Below are positions 7,359 through 15,968 of a stretch of 62,176 nt of DNA, one piece after another. The notes below the pieces were generated by a model. It was not told the origin of the DNA. It was given only the letters and a program-made list of their open reading frames with translations, and ran no database searches. A program made the position numbers and the translations under genes. The stretch is from NCBI GenBank assembly GCA_964409645.1, contig CAYPEK010000013.1, positions 1 through 62,176 of the forward strand, written 5' to 3'. This DNA comes from CAYPEK01 sp964409645 (GTDB lineage: Bacteria > UBP15 > UBA6099). The number at the start of each line of letters is the position of its first letter. Positions within the stretch are counted from its first letter, which is position 1.

Positions 7359-9374
7359 ATGGGGTTTGTTAAAAAACTAATGGCATTAACAGCCGGCGCA
7401 TTTCTCGCAGCGGCATTCACCGCTACAGCGTATGCGCAGGAATCGGATGTTTACGACCTCGGCGAAATCGTTGTGACGTCAGGCCAGATATCAGCGCCCG
7501 TTTTCACAACAGTTGACGAGATCACGGCACAGCAGATAGCCGAGACCGGCGCGAAAACAGTCGCGGAAGCGCTCGACTATACGGCAGGCATCAGAATGAC
7601 GGTAGGCGGCAAAGACGAGCCCGACGTCAGAATCAGGAACTTCAAGCAGAGCAAGGTTCTGATTCTCGTTGACGGAATCCCTGTCTCGACGCCCTACTAC
7701 GGATATCTCGATCTGAATCAGTTGCCTATTGACAACGTGGCAAAGATCACCGTAACCAAAGGCCTCGCCTCTTCGCTCTACGGCGCGAACACACTCGGCG
7801 GCGTCATCAACATCGTCACAACGAAGCCGAAAACCGGCGTCTCCTACGGCAAACTGGCCGTCAGAGGCTCGGAAAACAACACGATGGAATACAAGGCCGA
7901 CTACAACGTCGGCGGCGCCAAGAGATACTACTCGGTATCGGCTTCGTCCTCCGAATCGGACGGATTCGAGAAAGCCGACGGAACAGCCCGCATCAATACC
8001 GACTACGACAAAAAGAATGCATCGATAAAGTACGGCATCCTCGGCTCGGGCAACAACGAGTATGCGGTCAGCATCAACTACACGGACAACGAAAAGGGAT
8101 TGCCGATTCAGGATGTGGCCTCACCGCAGAAAATAGCCATGTCGCCCTATGCAAGATTCACAGAGTGGAAATCGTGGACGATGGACCTCAGCGGCCAGCA
8201 GCAGCTCACAAAGATGGCCGGCCTCAAGGAGAAAATCTACTACCACAAGTTCGATAACACACTCGTTAACTACACGGACAATACCTTCTCTACAATCGGA
8301 TCGAACGCGAGCGGCAATCAGTATATAAGCATATACGACGACTACACCGCCGGCCTCCGCCTCATTTCCGATCTCGCGATGTCCAAGAACCACACGCTCA
8401 GCCTCGCGGCCTCGATCACCGAAGACTCTCATAAGAGTCAGTCGGCAACAGATGTGCCTTGGGAAGAGTTCGTCACGCAAACCACATCGCTGGCAGCCGA
8501 GTCCAACATCGTATTGAGCCAGAGACTCGCGTTCCAGTTCGGCGCGGATTACGACACGTACATTAAGAAAGACGCCTACGCTCTCAACAGCAGCGCGGCC
8601 AGCGTTGCAACAATGCTCAGCACAGCAAAAACGAACGCCGGCGCCAACAAATCCGCTCTGAACACGCAGTTCGGCATCTCCATCACTCCGGATTCCGACA
8701 ACACGATCCGCTTCTCGATCGGCAAGAAAACCAGATTCCCGACAATGATGGAACTCTATAGCTACTCGAAAGGCAATCCTGACCTTCGCGAGCAGAAAAA
8801 CATGCTTTATGAACTCGGCATCGAGCACAAGTATTCCGATAACCTCGCGCTGAATTTCAACGTATTCCGCAACAATGTGAAAGACCTCATCGACAGGCCG
8901 GGCTCCGGTGTTTACCAGAACCTCACAAACGCAATCATCAGAGGGTTCGAAGTCGGCCTCGATGGCTCGCTCGGTAAATTCAGCAGTTCAGTCGAGTACA
9001 CCTACAACAGCACTCTGGTCGTAGATCCCTTCAGCAGCATCACAACCACCGACAGGATCGTCTCCGACTACAGCCCGAAAGGCGTCATCAACTTCGACAT
9101 GAAGTACAACTACGCGAAGTATCTGAAAGTCAACTTCTTCGGGTCGCACGTCGGCGCGCGCTACTACAGCCTCTACTCCGGCGGAAAGAACGTCAGGCAG
9201 GCGACACCGCTTCCCGACTACACAATAATGAATCTCGGGCTCAGCGGCGCTGTAAACAAGGTTATCGACTGGAAAGTCTTCGTCCTGAATCTGGACGACA
9301 AAGACTATCAGGAAGAATATGGCTATCCGCAGGCGGGCAGAACATACACCGCCGAGCTGGATTGGAATTTCTGA
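7359..9374 (+). CDS. TonB-dependent outer-membrane receptor
   Basis: 671 residues. A signal peptide ends at about AYAQE (residue 28). It is followed by a TonB-box-like segment (DLGEIVVTSGQ), a plug domain (about 45-160, with KVLILVDGIPV and the GLASSLYGANTLGGVINIVT signature) and a beta-barrel ending in the aromatic C-terminal strand YTAELDWNF. Such receptors use the proton motive force through TonB/ExbBD to import scarce substrates across the outer membrane. The upstream ModE-like operator and the tupABC genes about 4 kb downstream point to tungstate or molybdate (free or chelated) as cargo; the protein sequence itself does not prove this. A strong terminator at 9422-9457 closes the transcript. 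Confidence 0.93.
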   Translation: MGFVKKLMALTAGAFLAAAFTATAYAQESDVYDLGEIVVTSGQISAPVFTTVDEITAQQIAETGAKTVAEALDYTAGIRMTVGGKDEPDVRIRNFKQSKVLILVDGIPVSTPYYGYLDLNQLPIDNVAKITVTKGLASSLYGANTLGGVINIVTTKPKTGVSYGKLAVRGSENNTMEYKADYNVGGAKRYYSVSASSSESDGFEKADGTARINTDYDKKNASIKYGILGSGNNEYAVSINYTDNEKGLPIQDVASPQKIAMSPYARFTEWKSWTMDLSGQQQLTKMAGLKEKIYYHKFDNTLVNYTDNTFSTIGSNASGNQYISIYDDYTAGLRLISDLAMSKNHTLSLAASITEDSHKSQSATDVPWEEFVTQTTSLAAESNIVLSQRLAFQFGADYDTYIKKDAYALNSSAASVATMLSTAKTNAGANKSALNTQFGISITPDSDNTIRFSIGKKTRFPTMMELYSYSKGNPDLREQKNMLYELGIEHKYSDNLALNFNVFRNNVKDLIDRPGSGVYQNLTNAIIRGFEVGLDGSLGKFSSSVEYTYNSTLVVDPFSSITTTDRIVSDYSPKGVINFDMKYNYAKYLKVNFFGSHVGARYYSLYSGGKNVRQATPLPDYTIMNLGLSGAVNKVIDWKVFVLNLDDKDYQEEYGYPQAGRTYTAELDWNF

Positions 9375-9421
9375 GGAAATATCCTAATGAGGTATAAGCG
9401 CAGGAAGTCCATATAAGTTAT

Positions 9422-9457
9422 GAAGGGCGCGCGTGAAGCGCGCCCTTCTTTTTTTTT
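9422..9457 (+). terminator. rho-independent terminator after the TonB receptor gene
   Basis: A perfect 11-bp GC-rich stem (GAAGGGCGCGC at 9422-9432 with GCGCGCCCTTC at 9438-9448), a 5-base loop and a run of nine T. Confidence 0.93.
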
Positions 9458-9474
9458 AGGTGGCGTGAGGGAGC

Positions 9475-9983
9475 ATGAAAACGTTTGTCATCACAGTGTT
9501 ATGGCTAAGGCTCGCGCTCGCATGCGCCGGTTGCTTCTCAGCAATAATCATACGGCGGGAAGACCGCCGCCGGGCAACCGCAGCCACGTTCCTTTCAGCA
9601 GTCGTCGCCGTTTCCTTGCTTTTCCTCGTGCTCTTCATCCGCGGCGGCAGCAGTTTTCCTTTCAATCAGAGCTACGACGGCTTCTTCGTATATACGCTCG
9701 CCCTCTCGGTCATAATTCTTCTTAATCTAAAAAAACTCGTATCGCGGCCGGCCCTGTTCATGGCCTCGGCGCTCGTCGTTGCCTACTCGGCCGCCGGAAT
9801 GCACGGCGCAAAACTCGAGCCGGTAGTTAAAATGTCCAATCAGATCCCCCTCGCGACAATCTTTGTCGTGCTCAGGGATATGGCAGTCGCCTGCTTCGCG
9901 TTTCTCGCTGCTGTTGCGGCTGTTGAACTCGTGCGGCCCGGCACTGCCGTCGAGCAGGAGACAAGAACGTCGGACCCGCTCTA
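9475..9983 (+). CDS. CcsA-like cytochrome c biogenesis protein, N-terminal part (runs into gap)
   Basis: About 170 residues are visible, with five hydrophobic segments and the look of the CcsA/CcsB haem-handling membrane proteins of system II cytochrome c maturation. The tryptophan-rich WWD motif that would prove this is not in the visible part and may lie in the gap. A GAGGGAGC precedes the ATG. The gene runs into 100 N at 9984, a placeholder of unknown true length. A ResB-like fragment follows the gap in the same direction, and CcsA plus ResB is the standard system II pair, which supports the call. Confidence 0.55.
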
Positions 9984-10083
9984 NNNNNNNNNNNNNNNNN
10001 NNNNNNNNNNNNNNNNNNNNNNNNNNNNNNNNNNNNNNNNNNNNNNNNNNNNNNNNNNNNNNNNNNNNNNNNNNNNNNNNNNN
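9984..10083. other. assembly gap, 100 N
   Basis: Exactly 100 N, the conventional filler for a gap of unknown size. The frames on both sides agree by chance or by true size, so joining them into one protein is not justified. Confidence 0.98.
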
Positions 10084-10824
10084 GTCTGGTTCTCCGTATC
10101 GCTGGGGCTTTACCCGAAATATTCCGCGGTATTCGATCGGATGGACAAGTCGGTGCTCATCCACTGGCTCACCTCGGACCATTTTTTCAGCGACCCGGTC
10201 AGATTCTGGTTCGTCAGCCTCGTATTCCTGATATTTTTGCTCGGCGTCAACCTCTTTCTTTGCATTCTCGACGACCTCTCGGCGTTTGCCTCGATCGCCC
10301 GCATCGGCGGAATGCTTTCAAGAACCTCTTTGCTCAAACTAAGCGTTCTTATCACCCACCTTTCGTACATAATCATTCTTTCCGGCCATCTGACAACCGC
10401 GATTACCGGATACAGAGTGTCGTTCGACATAAAATCCGGCGCGACGCTCGACAAGACGCCGGCGCCGTTCGCCGTTCGCTGCGACGGCATCGAAACTTTC
10501 ACGGGCGGCAAGGGCCGCGTCATGATGATCGCGAAAGCAGCGCTGAACCCCGGCGGAACGGGCGAAAAAACAGTCATGCTGAAACAGGGCAAAACAATTT
10601 GGTATAAAGGCGTGATGATAGACGTGGAAGCGGTGACGAGCAATCCCGCTGGCACATCGTCCGGGCAGAATAAAACACCAAATAAAAAAGGAATTTCAAA
10701 AGAACAGAAAGTCGAAACAAAAATCAGGCTGACCAAGAACTACGGCCTGTTTCTCGATGCGGCAGGCAGCATCCTCTTTTTTATCGGAATAGCAATGAGG
10801 CTTATTCTGCGCAAAACCAATTGA
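10084..10824 (+). CDS. ResB-like cytochrome c biogenesis protein, C-terminal part (5' end in gap)
   Basis: About 246 residues, open from the gap edge. The order is: a membrane segment with VWFSVSLGLYPKYSAVFDRMDKS, a second (FVSLVFLIFLLGVNLFLCILDDL), a third (LITHLSYIIILSGHLTTAITG), a periplasmic beta-rich domain (RVSFDIKSGATLDK...IWYKGVMIDVEAV), and a final membrane helix near the C-terminus. This topology and the histidine in the third helix fit ResB/Ccs1, which holds apocytochrome and haem for ligation at the outer face of the inner membrane. The cytochrome gene follows directly, a likely client. Confidence 0.7.
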   Translation, partial: VWFSVSLGLYPKYSAVFDRMDKSVLIHWLTSDHFFSDPVRFWFVSLVFLIFLLGVNLFLCILDDLSAFASIARIGGMLSRTSLLKLSVLITHLSYIIILSGHLTTAITGYRVSFDIKSGATLDKTPAPFAVRCDGIETFTGGKGRVMMIAKAALNPGGTGEKTVMLKQGKTIWYKGVMIDVEAVTSNPAGTSSGQNKTPNKKGISKEQKVETKIRLTKNYGLFLDAAGSILFFIGIAMRLILRKTN

Positions 10825-10838
10825 ATACGGAGAAGTCG

Positions 10839-11990
10839 ATGAAAATAAAACGAATCAAAACAGCGGCAACGGCTGCCGCCGCGCTCCTTCTCGTATCTTT
10901 CGCTGTCTGCTACGCCGCTTACGTCGGCCATGAAGCGGATCGCGACATGAAAATCTTTCTCGCAACATTTCCGCAACTCAAAAACACGCAGCTCGACAAC
11001 TGCCTGCTCTGCCATCGCGACGGCGAAATCGCAGACACTCAGAAGCCCGGTAAAACAAAGCATGTAAACGCCTGCGACTACTGCCACACCGTATTCATGG
11101 AGAAGGGAAATTCGATTTCACTGACGCTGAATAATTTCGGACGCGACTACCTCGACGCCGGAAGAGATGCGAAGGCGTTCGCCAAAATCGCATCGAAAGA
11201 TTCCGACGGCGACAAGATTTCCAACTCAAAGGAACTCAAGAGCGCAACCCTGCCCGGCGATGAAAAAAGCAAACCCGGCCTCAAAACCGCGCCGAGCGTC
11301 GCTTTCACAATTGAAAAGATGAAAAAATCGGCATCGGTCGTCGAACAAACGATATTCATGAACTCCACTAAGTCCAAATCCGGCGACTCATACAGCAGCT
11401 ACCGCGGCGTGCGGCTGATCGACCTTCTCAAAGCCGCGGGCATGGCGCCGGGAACAAAAACGGTGGAAGTTATCTCCGCCGACGGTTATGAAAAAACATT
11501 TTCAGTCGAGGAATTGAAAAAGACATACAAACAGGGGCCGCCCTACTTCAGCCTCGACACGACGGCTCTCGGCGACTGCGGATGGGTGCATTATAACACC
11601 GCCGGGCTGACCGAAGGCAAAGCGTTGCCGGATGCAAACATAATCCTCGCGTTCGAGGAAAACGGCGCGCCCCTGTCTCAGGCATCTCTCGAAGTTCAGT
11701 CCGGAAAGCTTCTCGGCGACGGCCCGTACAGGCTTATAACGCCGCAGAACAAAATCTACCCGCCGGACCTGCCTCAATTCGCGGATGCCTCCTGCCCGGG
11801 AAAAGTGCCGGAATTGCACAGGTTCCACTCGGAATACGACCATAACGCCGGCAACGCCGCACGCTCCGTCGTCGCCATCCGTATCAACCCGTTGCCGAAA
11901 GGCACTCACGATATCGACTGGGCAAAATCCGGCTGGGAGGCAATCGCTCACGGGAAGATAATTGTTTACGGCGCGCTGAAGAAAAAATGA
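10839..11990 (+). CDS. secreted dihaem cytochrome fused to a molybdopterin-oxidoreductase-like domain
   Basis: 383 residues. A signal peptide (MKIKRIKTAATAAAALLLVSF) is followed by two CxxCH haem sites (CLLCH, CDYCH), an EF-hand-like loop (DSDGDKISNSKE) and, from about residue 150, a domain resembling the sulfite-oxidase/YedY molybdopterin fold: YRGVRLIDLLKAAG, VISADGYEKTFS, then GDGPYRLITPQ. The cysteine that ligates molybdenum in true members is not evident at its usual position, so cofactor binding is uncertain. The ATG at 10839 is preferred over an in-frame TTG at 10821 because it has a GGAGAAG site and leads directly into the signal peptide. It is transcribed with the haem-ligation genes just upstream. 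Confidence 0.75.
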   Translation: MKIKRIKTAATAAAALLLVSFAVCYAAYVGHEADRDMKIFLATFPQLKNTQLDNCLLCHRDGEIADTQKPGKTKHVNACDYCHTVFMEKGNSISLTLNNFGRDYLDAGRDAKAFAKIASKDSDGDKISNSKELKSATLPGDEKSKPGLKTAPSVAFTIEKMKKSASVVEQTIFMNSTKSKSGDSYSSYRGVRLIDLLKAAGMAPGTKTVEVISADGYEKTFSVEELKKTYKQGPPYFSLDTTALGDCGWVHYNTAGLTEGKALPDANIILAFEENGAPLSQASLEVQSGKLLGDGPYRLITPQNKIYPPDLPQFADASCPGKVPELHRFHSEYDHNAGNAARSVVAIRINPLPKGTHDIDWAKSGWEAIAHGKIIVYGALKKK

Positions 11991-12011
11991 ACCGCCCTGC
12001 TCCGCGGCGCG

Positions 12012-12060
12012 ATGTCGGCAAATCACCGTTGCGCTGATATAATTAACTGAACGCCGACAT
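12012..12060. promoter_or_regulatory. paired 8-bp inverted repeat around a TATAAT box
   Basis: ATGTCGGC at 12012-12019 and GCCGACAT at 12053-12060 are perfect inverted repeats 33 bases apart, with TATAAT between them at 12037-12042. This could be an operator pair around the porin promoter or a long RNA stem. I see no good -35 box. Confidence 0.35.
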
Positions 12061-12086
12061 TCATGCGGAGAAAGGAAGACAAAGAA

Positions 12087-13058
12087 ATGCAAAAGTTTTT
12101 TTTAACTCTAATCGTATCAGCCACGCTGCTATCATCAGCCGCGAGCGCCGCAACCATAATCAAACCGCCAGATATTAAACTTTCGGGCTATTCGCAATTC
12201 GCATACACGCGCGACAATTCCACAACCGGCGGCGATTATTCGTTTGAAGACAACTTCAGAATGCTCAAAGCACGCCTCTCGTTCAAAGCGGACATAGACC
12301 CCAAAGTCGCTCTTAGCGTACAATTCGACGCCGCCGCGAGAGATACAGCGGGCAACGCGAAGAACATTCTGACGGACGCTTATTTTGATCTGAAATATCT
12401 CAAGGGGCATACAATCAGGGCGGGCCAGTTCAGGCTGCCGTTCGGCCTCGAAAATCCGATATCGGACGCTCGAACGCTGCCGGTTTCAGCGGCAATAATG
12501 ACAACGAAGGCAGTCAACACACGCGACGTCGGGATCGACGTGTTCGCGAAAAATGATACATACGAGTATCACGCCGCCGTTGTAAATGGCGCCGGAGCCA
12601 ACAAGAGCGACGACAATTCAACCAAGGACTTCATCCTGTCGGCGCAGGTGAAAGCGGCTGATCTATTGCGGATCGGCACATCAGTTCTCACTGGCGCAGG
12701 ATCGCCCGCTCAAACCACTTTCAGGCACGCGGTGGACGGTTTTATCCTCTACACGCCGCCGATGGGCGACGTCAGCTTCGAGTACGTCAAAGGCCGCGAC
12801 AAAACCGCCGTCAAAAAAGACGGCTGGTACTTCACTATTGCGCCGCGGATCAATCCGCGCACGACGCTTCTGCTGCGCTTCGAGCAATTCGACCCCGATA
12901 CATCCGCCGGAGACGATGAAGCCGCAAAGACGACTCTCGGCGTCCTCTACAGAACGTCGAAGTATTCGCTGATTAAGCTGAATTACGAATGGCGCGACGA
13001 CGATGCAGTAACAAACGAAGGAGATGCGCTTAAGCTTCTTTGGCAAGTAGAATATTGA
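12087..13058 (+). CDS. outer-membrane porin (phosphate-selective porin O/P-like)
   Basis: 323 residues. A signal peptide ends near SSAASA, then comes an all-beta sequence with the O/P porin signatures: LSGYSQFAYTRDNS, FRMLKARLSFKADIDPKVALSVQFDAA, DAYFDLKYLKGHTIRAGQFRLPFGLENPIS, ending WRDDDAVTNEGDALKLLWQVEY. It probably forms an oxyanion-permeable or general channel in the outer membrane. The ATG at 12087 follows a GGAGAAAGGAAG ribosome site and begins a clean signal peptide, so the in-frame ATG at 12063 is not used. It sits between a redox cytochrome and the tungstate transporter, so anion passage is plausible. Confidence 0.82.
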   Translation: MQKFFLTLIVSATLLSSAASAATIIKPPDIKLSGYSQFAYTRDNSTTGGDYSFEDNFRMLKARLSFKADIDPKVALSVQFDAAARDTAGNAKNILTDAYFDLKYLKGHTIRAGQFRLPFGLENPISDARTLPVSAAIMTTKAVNTRDVGIDVFAKNDTYEYHAAVVNGAGANKSDDNSTKDFILSAQVKAADLLRIGTSVLTGAGSPAQTTFRHAVDGFILYTPPMGDVSFEYVKGRDKTAVKKDGWYFTIAPRINPRTTLLLRFEQFDPDTSAGDDEAAKTTLGVLYRTSKYSLIKLNYEWRDDDAVTNEGDALKLLWQVEY

Positions 13059-13089
13059 TCCGCGTATCGCTGCGCGGATTAATTTTTTC
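13058..13089 (+). terminator. rho-independent terminator after the porin gene
   Basis: ATCCGCG (13058-13064) pairs with CGCGGAT (13073-13079), followed by TAATTTTTT. It overlaps the porin stop codon. Confidence 0.75.
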
Positions 13090-13107
13090 ATTATTATCCT
13101 TGGAAAA

Positions 13108-13147
13108 GGCGGGAGCGAAGAACCGATTCGCTCCCGCCGAATTTTAA
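13108..13147 (+). terminator. second strong hairpin upstream of tupA
   Basis: A perfect 12-bp stem (GGCGGGAGCGAA with TTCGCTCCCGCC, 7-base loop) followed by a short AATTTT. With the hairpin at 13058 it insulates the porin gene from tupA, whose ribosome site begins at 13161. The tupABC promoter is not obvious. Confidence 0.7.
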
Positions 13148-13171
13148 CAGCCCGTGATTCGGAGAAATAAA

Positions 13172-14002
13172 ATGAACCGCCCTATCAAAAAGACAATCGC
13201 CTCTTTTGTGCTCCTCGCCGTGGCGCTGACAGTGTTCTCCGCTGCCGCACCCGCTAAAAACAAGATTCCCGTTCTCAGGATGGCAACCACAACGAGCACG
13301 GTCGATTCCGGGCTGCTCGACTACCTGCTGCCGTTCTTCGAGAAGAAATTCAACGTGAAGATGGAAGTAATTGCGGTCGGCACCGGAAACGCGATCAAGC
13401 TCGGCGAAAGTGGCGACGTTGACGTAATTCTCGTGCACGCGCGTGCCGCGGAGGATAAGTTTGTCGCGGACGGCTTCGGCGTGAGCAGGCGTGACGTGAT
13501 GTACAACGATTTCCTCATTGTAGGCCCTAAAGGCAATCCGGCCGGACTAAAATCAGGCGAAAAAGCCACAGACGCTTTCAAAACTATCGCTGAAAAGCAA
13601 GTACCGTTCATATCACGCGGCGACAAATCCGGAACCGATATGAAGGAAAAGGAAATCTGGAAAGCCGCCGGGATAAAACCGGAAGGAAAATGGTTTATGG
13701 AATCCGGTCAGGGCATGGGCGCGACTCTGACGATGGCGGGCGAACTCGGCGCATACACCCTGACCGACCGCGCGACGTTCATTTCGTATAAATCCAAGTC
13801 CCGGCTCGTCCCGATTGTCGAAGGCGACCCCGCCCTTTTCAACCCGTACGGCGTAATCGCAGTCAATCCGAAGAAAAACAAATACGTGAAGTACGACCTC
13901 GCAATGAAATTCATAGAATGGATCGTTTCAGAAGAAGGCCAGAAACTCATCGCCGATTACAAGGTTCAGGGAAAGCAGTTGTTTGTCCCCGATGCAAAGT
14001 AA
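13172..14002 (+). CDS. tupA: tungstate ABC transporter, periplasmic binding protein
   Basis: 276 residues. After a cleavable signal peptide the mature protein opens with LRMATTTSTVDSGLLDYLLPFFEKK and continues with VIAVGTGNAIKLGESGDVDVILVHARAAEDKFV, the hallmark TupA sequence (rather than ModA or the phosphate-binding PstS). VMYNDFLIVGP and GDKSGTD follow as in known TupA proteins. TupA binds tungstate, with much weaker molybdate binding in studied homologues, and delivers it to TupBC. The ATG at 13172 has GGAG at 13161 and is preferred to the in-frame GTG at 13154. Permease and ATPase genes follow in order. Confidence 0.93.
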   Translation: MNRPIKKTIASFVLLAVALTVFSAAAPAKNKIPVLRMATTTSTVDSGLLDYLLPFFEKKFNVKMEVIAVGTGNAIKLGESGDVDVILVHARAAEDKFVADGFGVSRRDVMYNDFLIVGPKGNPAGLKSGEKATDAFKTIAEKQVPFISRGDKSGTDMKEKEIWKAAGIKPEGKWFMESGQGMGATLTMAGELGAYTLTDRATFISYKSKSRLVPIVEGDPALFNPYGVIAVNPKKNKYVKYDLAMKFIEWIVSEEGQKLIADYKVQGKQLFVPDAK

Positions 14003-14060
14003 CAAGGGGCACGAGCTGTTGCATCCGAATAGATAGTTCTCTATATTAAACATAATTGTT

Positions 14061-14750
14061 ATGGACTTTATCTGGGAAGGCCTCGTAAAAGCCGTAAAAA
14101 TCATCGCGTCGGGCGACCGCGAAGTCATGGGTGTGCTTTTGCTCACCCTGCGCGTTTCGGTTGTCTCGGCTGCAATCTCGGCGCTGATCGGCGTGCCGGC
14201 CGGTTTTATTATCGGCGTCTCGCGGTTCAAGGGTCGCAGCCTTGTGCTCGCGATCCTCAACACGGCGATGAGCCTTCCGACGGTGACTGTCGGCCTCGTC
14301 ATATTCGCGCTGATCTCACGGCGCGGACCACTTGGGCCGCTCGGACTGTTGTTCACTCCGACAGCGATCATAATCGGCGAAATCGTACTTGCACTGCCGA
14401 TCGTAACCGCGCTGTCCTGCGCGGCGGTGAACGGAATAGACGCATCCGTGCGCAAGACAGCATTCACGCTCGGCGCCGGGCGTCTCGCGGCCGCTATGGC
14501 GGTGGTCAGCGAGGCGCGCTACGCGATACTCGCCGCCGTAGTCGCGGGGTTCGGCCGCGTGGTGGCGGAAGTCGGCTCAGCGATGATGCTCGGCGGTAAT
14601 ATCAAAGGCGCAACGCGCACACTGACCACCGCAATCGCATTCGAGACCGGCAAGGGCGAATTCGCGTTCTCATTCGCGCTCGGCATACTGCTGCTTCTTC
14701 TCGCGTTCGTCGTCACCGGCGCATTCCATCTGCTTAACAGGCGGGCATAA
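14061..14750 (+). CDS. tupB: tungstate ABC transporter, permease
   Basis: 229 residues, with about five or six membrane helices and the binding-protein-dependent permease EAA-type loop near GIDASVRKTAFTLGAGRLAAAM. The TTLRVS-like opening (LLTLRVSVVSAAISALIGVPAGF) and MSLPTVTVGLVIF match TupB. It forms the membrane channel of the tungstate importer with TupC. It is placed 58 bases after tupA and 2 bases before tupC. The ribosome site before the ATG is weak, so translation may depend on readthrough from tupA. Confidence 0.92.
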   Translation: MDFIWEGLVKAVKIIASGDREVMGVLLLTLRVSVVSAAISALIGVPAGFIIGVSRFKGRSLVLAILNTAMSLPTVTVGLVIFALISRRGPLGPLGLLFTPTAIIIGEIVLALPIVTALSCAAVNGIDASVRKTAFTLGAGRLAAAMAVVSEARYAILAAVVAGFGRVVAEVGSAMMLGGNIKGATRTLTTAIAFETGKGEFAFSFALGILLLLLAFVVTGAFHLLNRRA

Positions 14751-14752
14751 AA

Positions 14753-15739
14753 ATGGCTCCTGCGATAGAGCTGAGACAACTGAAGAAATCGTACGGCCGG
14801 CGCGCGATACTCGACATCGCGGAAGCCGCGTTCGCACAAGGCGAAATAACCGCGCTTGTCGGCCCGAACGGCTGCGGCAAAACCACGCTCCTCGAATGCA
14901 TGAACGGCCTGACCAAGCAGGACAGCGGCGAGATACTTTTCTTCGGAGAGCCGCTTTCCCGGGACGCCCGCAGAAGAATGACTCTCGTTTTTCAGTCGCC
15001 CTATCTCTTCAACACGACCGTCGAAAACAACGTCTCTTACGGGCTGCGTTTCGGCAACCGCGAGGCGGAAGGCACAATCGCGAAAGCGCTCGAATCGGTG
15101 GGCCTCAACGGATTTGAAAAACGTCGCGCGCGCAGTCTCTCGGGCGGCGAAGCGAAGCGTGTGGCGGTCGCCCGCGCGCTCGCGGTGGCGCCGGAAGTCC
15201 TCCTTCTCGACGAACCGACGGCGAATGTAGATACCGAAAACACTGAAATAATTGAAGCCGCCATTCGGCAACTCCGCACCGAGCGCGGCGCTACCGTAAT
15301 AATCGCGACGCACGACCGCGATCAGGCCGTCAGGCTGGCGGACCGGATTCTTCTGATCGACAATGGTTCACTCTCACCGTTCCATCCTGACAACCATTAT
15401 ACGGCCGAACTCATCGCTGAAGGCGGCGAGATGGTATTGCTGATAGGGGACGGCCTTCGCGCGGTCGCATCAACAGGCAAAGCGCCGGGGCGTGTCTCGT
15501 GCGTCATTCCGCCGAGCGAAATCATCGTGTCCGCCGCGCCGGTGGACTCTTCCGCGCGCAACTGCTGGAGCGGGCCGGTGACAGGTATCTCGAAGGACGG
15601 AGACCGCATTCGTCTCGTCGTTGATACGGGCGTCCCGGTCGAGGCAACCATCACTCGGGCATCGTTTGAGAAACTCAACCCCACGATAGGAACAAAGCTT
15701 TATCTTACCTTCAAAGCCTCTTCCATACTTGTCTTTTAA
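14753..15739 (+). CDS. tupC: tungstate ABC transporter, ATP-binding subunit with TOBE/mop domain
   Basis: 328 residues. Nucleotide-binding domain: Walker A GPNGCGKTT (37-45), Q-loop LVFQSPYLF, signature LSGGEAKRVAVARAL, Walker B VLLLDEP and switch histidine in IIATHDRDQA. From about residue 240 there is a C-terminal extension ending in a TOBE/mop-like fold (SGPVTGISKDGDRIRLVVDTG...). In ModC relatives this domain binds the oxyanion and can trans-inhibit transport; the same role here is inference. It powers import of tungstate via TupB. Confidence 0.93.
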   Translation: MAPAIELRQLKKSYGRRAILDIAEAAFAQGEITALVGPNGCGKTTLLECMNGLTKQDSGEILFFGEPLSRDARRRMTLVFQSPYLFNTTVENNVSYGLRFGNREAEGTIAKALESVGLNGFEKRRARSLSGGEAKRVAVARALAVAPEVLLLDEPTANVDTENTEIIEAAIRQLRTERGATVIIATHDRDQAVRLADRILLIDNGSLSPFHPDNHYTAELIAEGGEMVLLIGDGLRAVASTGKAPGRVSCVIPPSEIIVSAAPVDSSARNCWSGPVTGISKDGDRIRLVVDTGVPVEATITRASFEKLNPTIGTKLYLTFKASSILVF

Positions 15740-15748
15740 AATAGGATG

Positions 15749-15868
15749 TCAGTTGTTCGGATCGAGCTTGCGGCCGTCTTCGTCTTCAAGCGGATACACA
15801 TCGTTCTTTATCGGCCCCGGAACAAATTCGTAGTAGCCGCAGGCCTTCTCTCGCATCACGATCTGCTT
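15749..15868 (-). CDS. C-terminal fragment of a gapped protein
   Basis: About 39 codons read out of the gap to a stop at 15749 (REKACGYYEFVPGP... DEDGRKLDPNN). It is probably the end of the AMIN-type protein whose start is on the far side of the gap, but the gap length is unknown, so a separate gene is possible. Confidence 0.45.
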   Translation of the reverse strand, partial: KQIVMREKACGYYEFVPGPIKNDVYPLEDEDGRKLDPNN

Positions 15869-15968
15869 NNNNNNNNNNNNNNNNNNNNNNNNNNNNNNNN
15901 NNNNNNNNNNNNNNNNNNNNNNNNNNNNNNNNNNNNNNNNNNNNNNNNNNNNNNNNNNNNNNNNNNNN
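15869..15968. other. assembly gap, 100 N
   Basis: A second placeholder of exactly 100 N. It interrupts a minus-strand gene. Confidence 0.98.

Noticed and set aside
9475..10824. One continuous CcsA-ResB fusion protein across the gap
   Set aside because: The 100 N are a size-unknown filler; frame agreement has a one-in-three chance. Two partial genes are reported instead.
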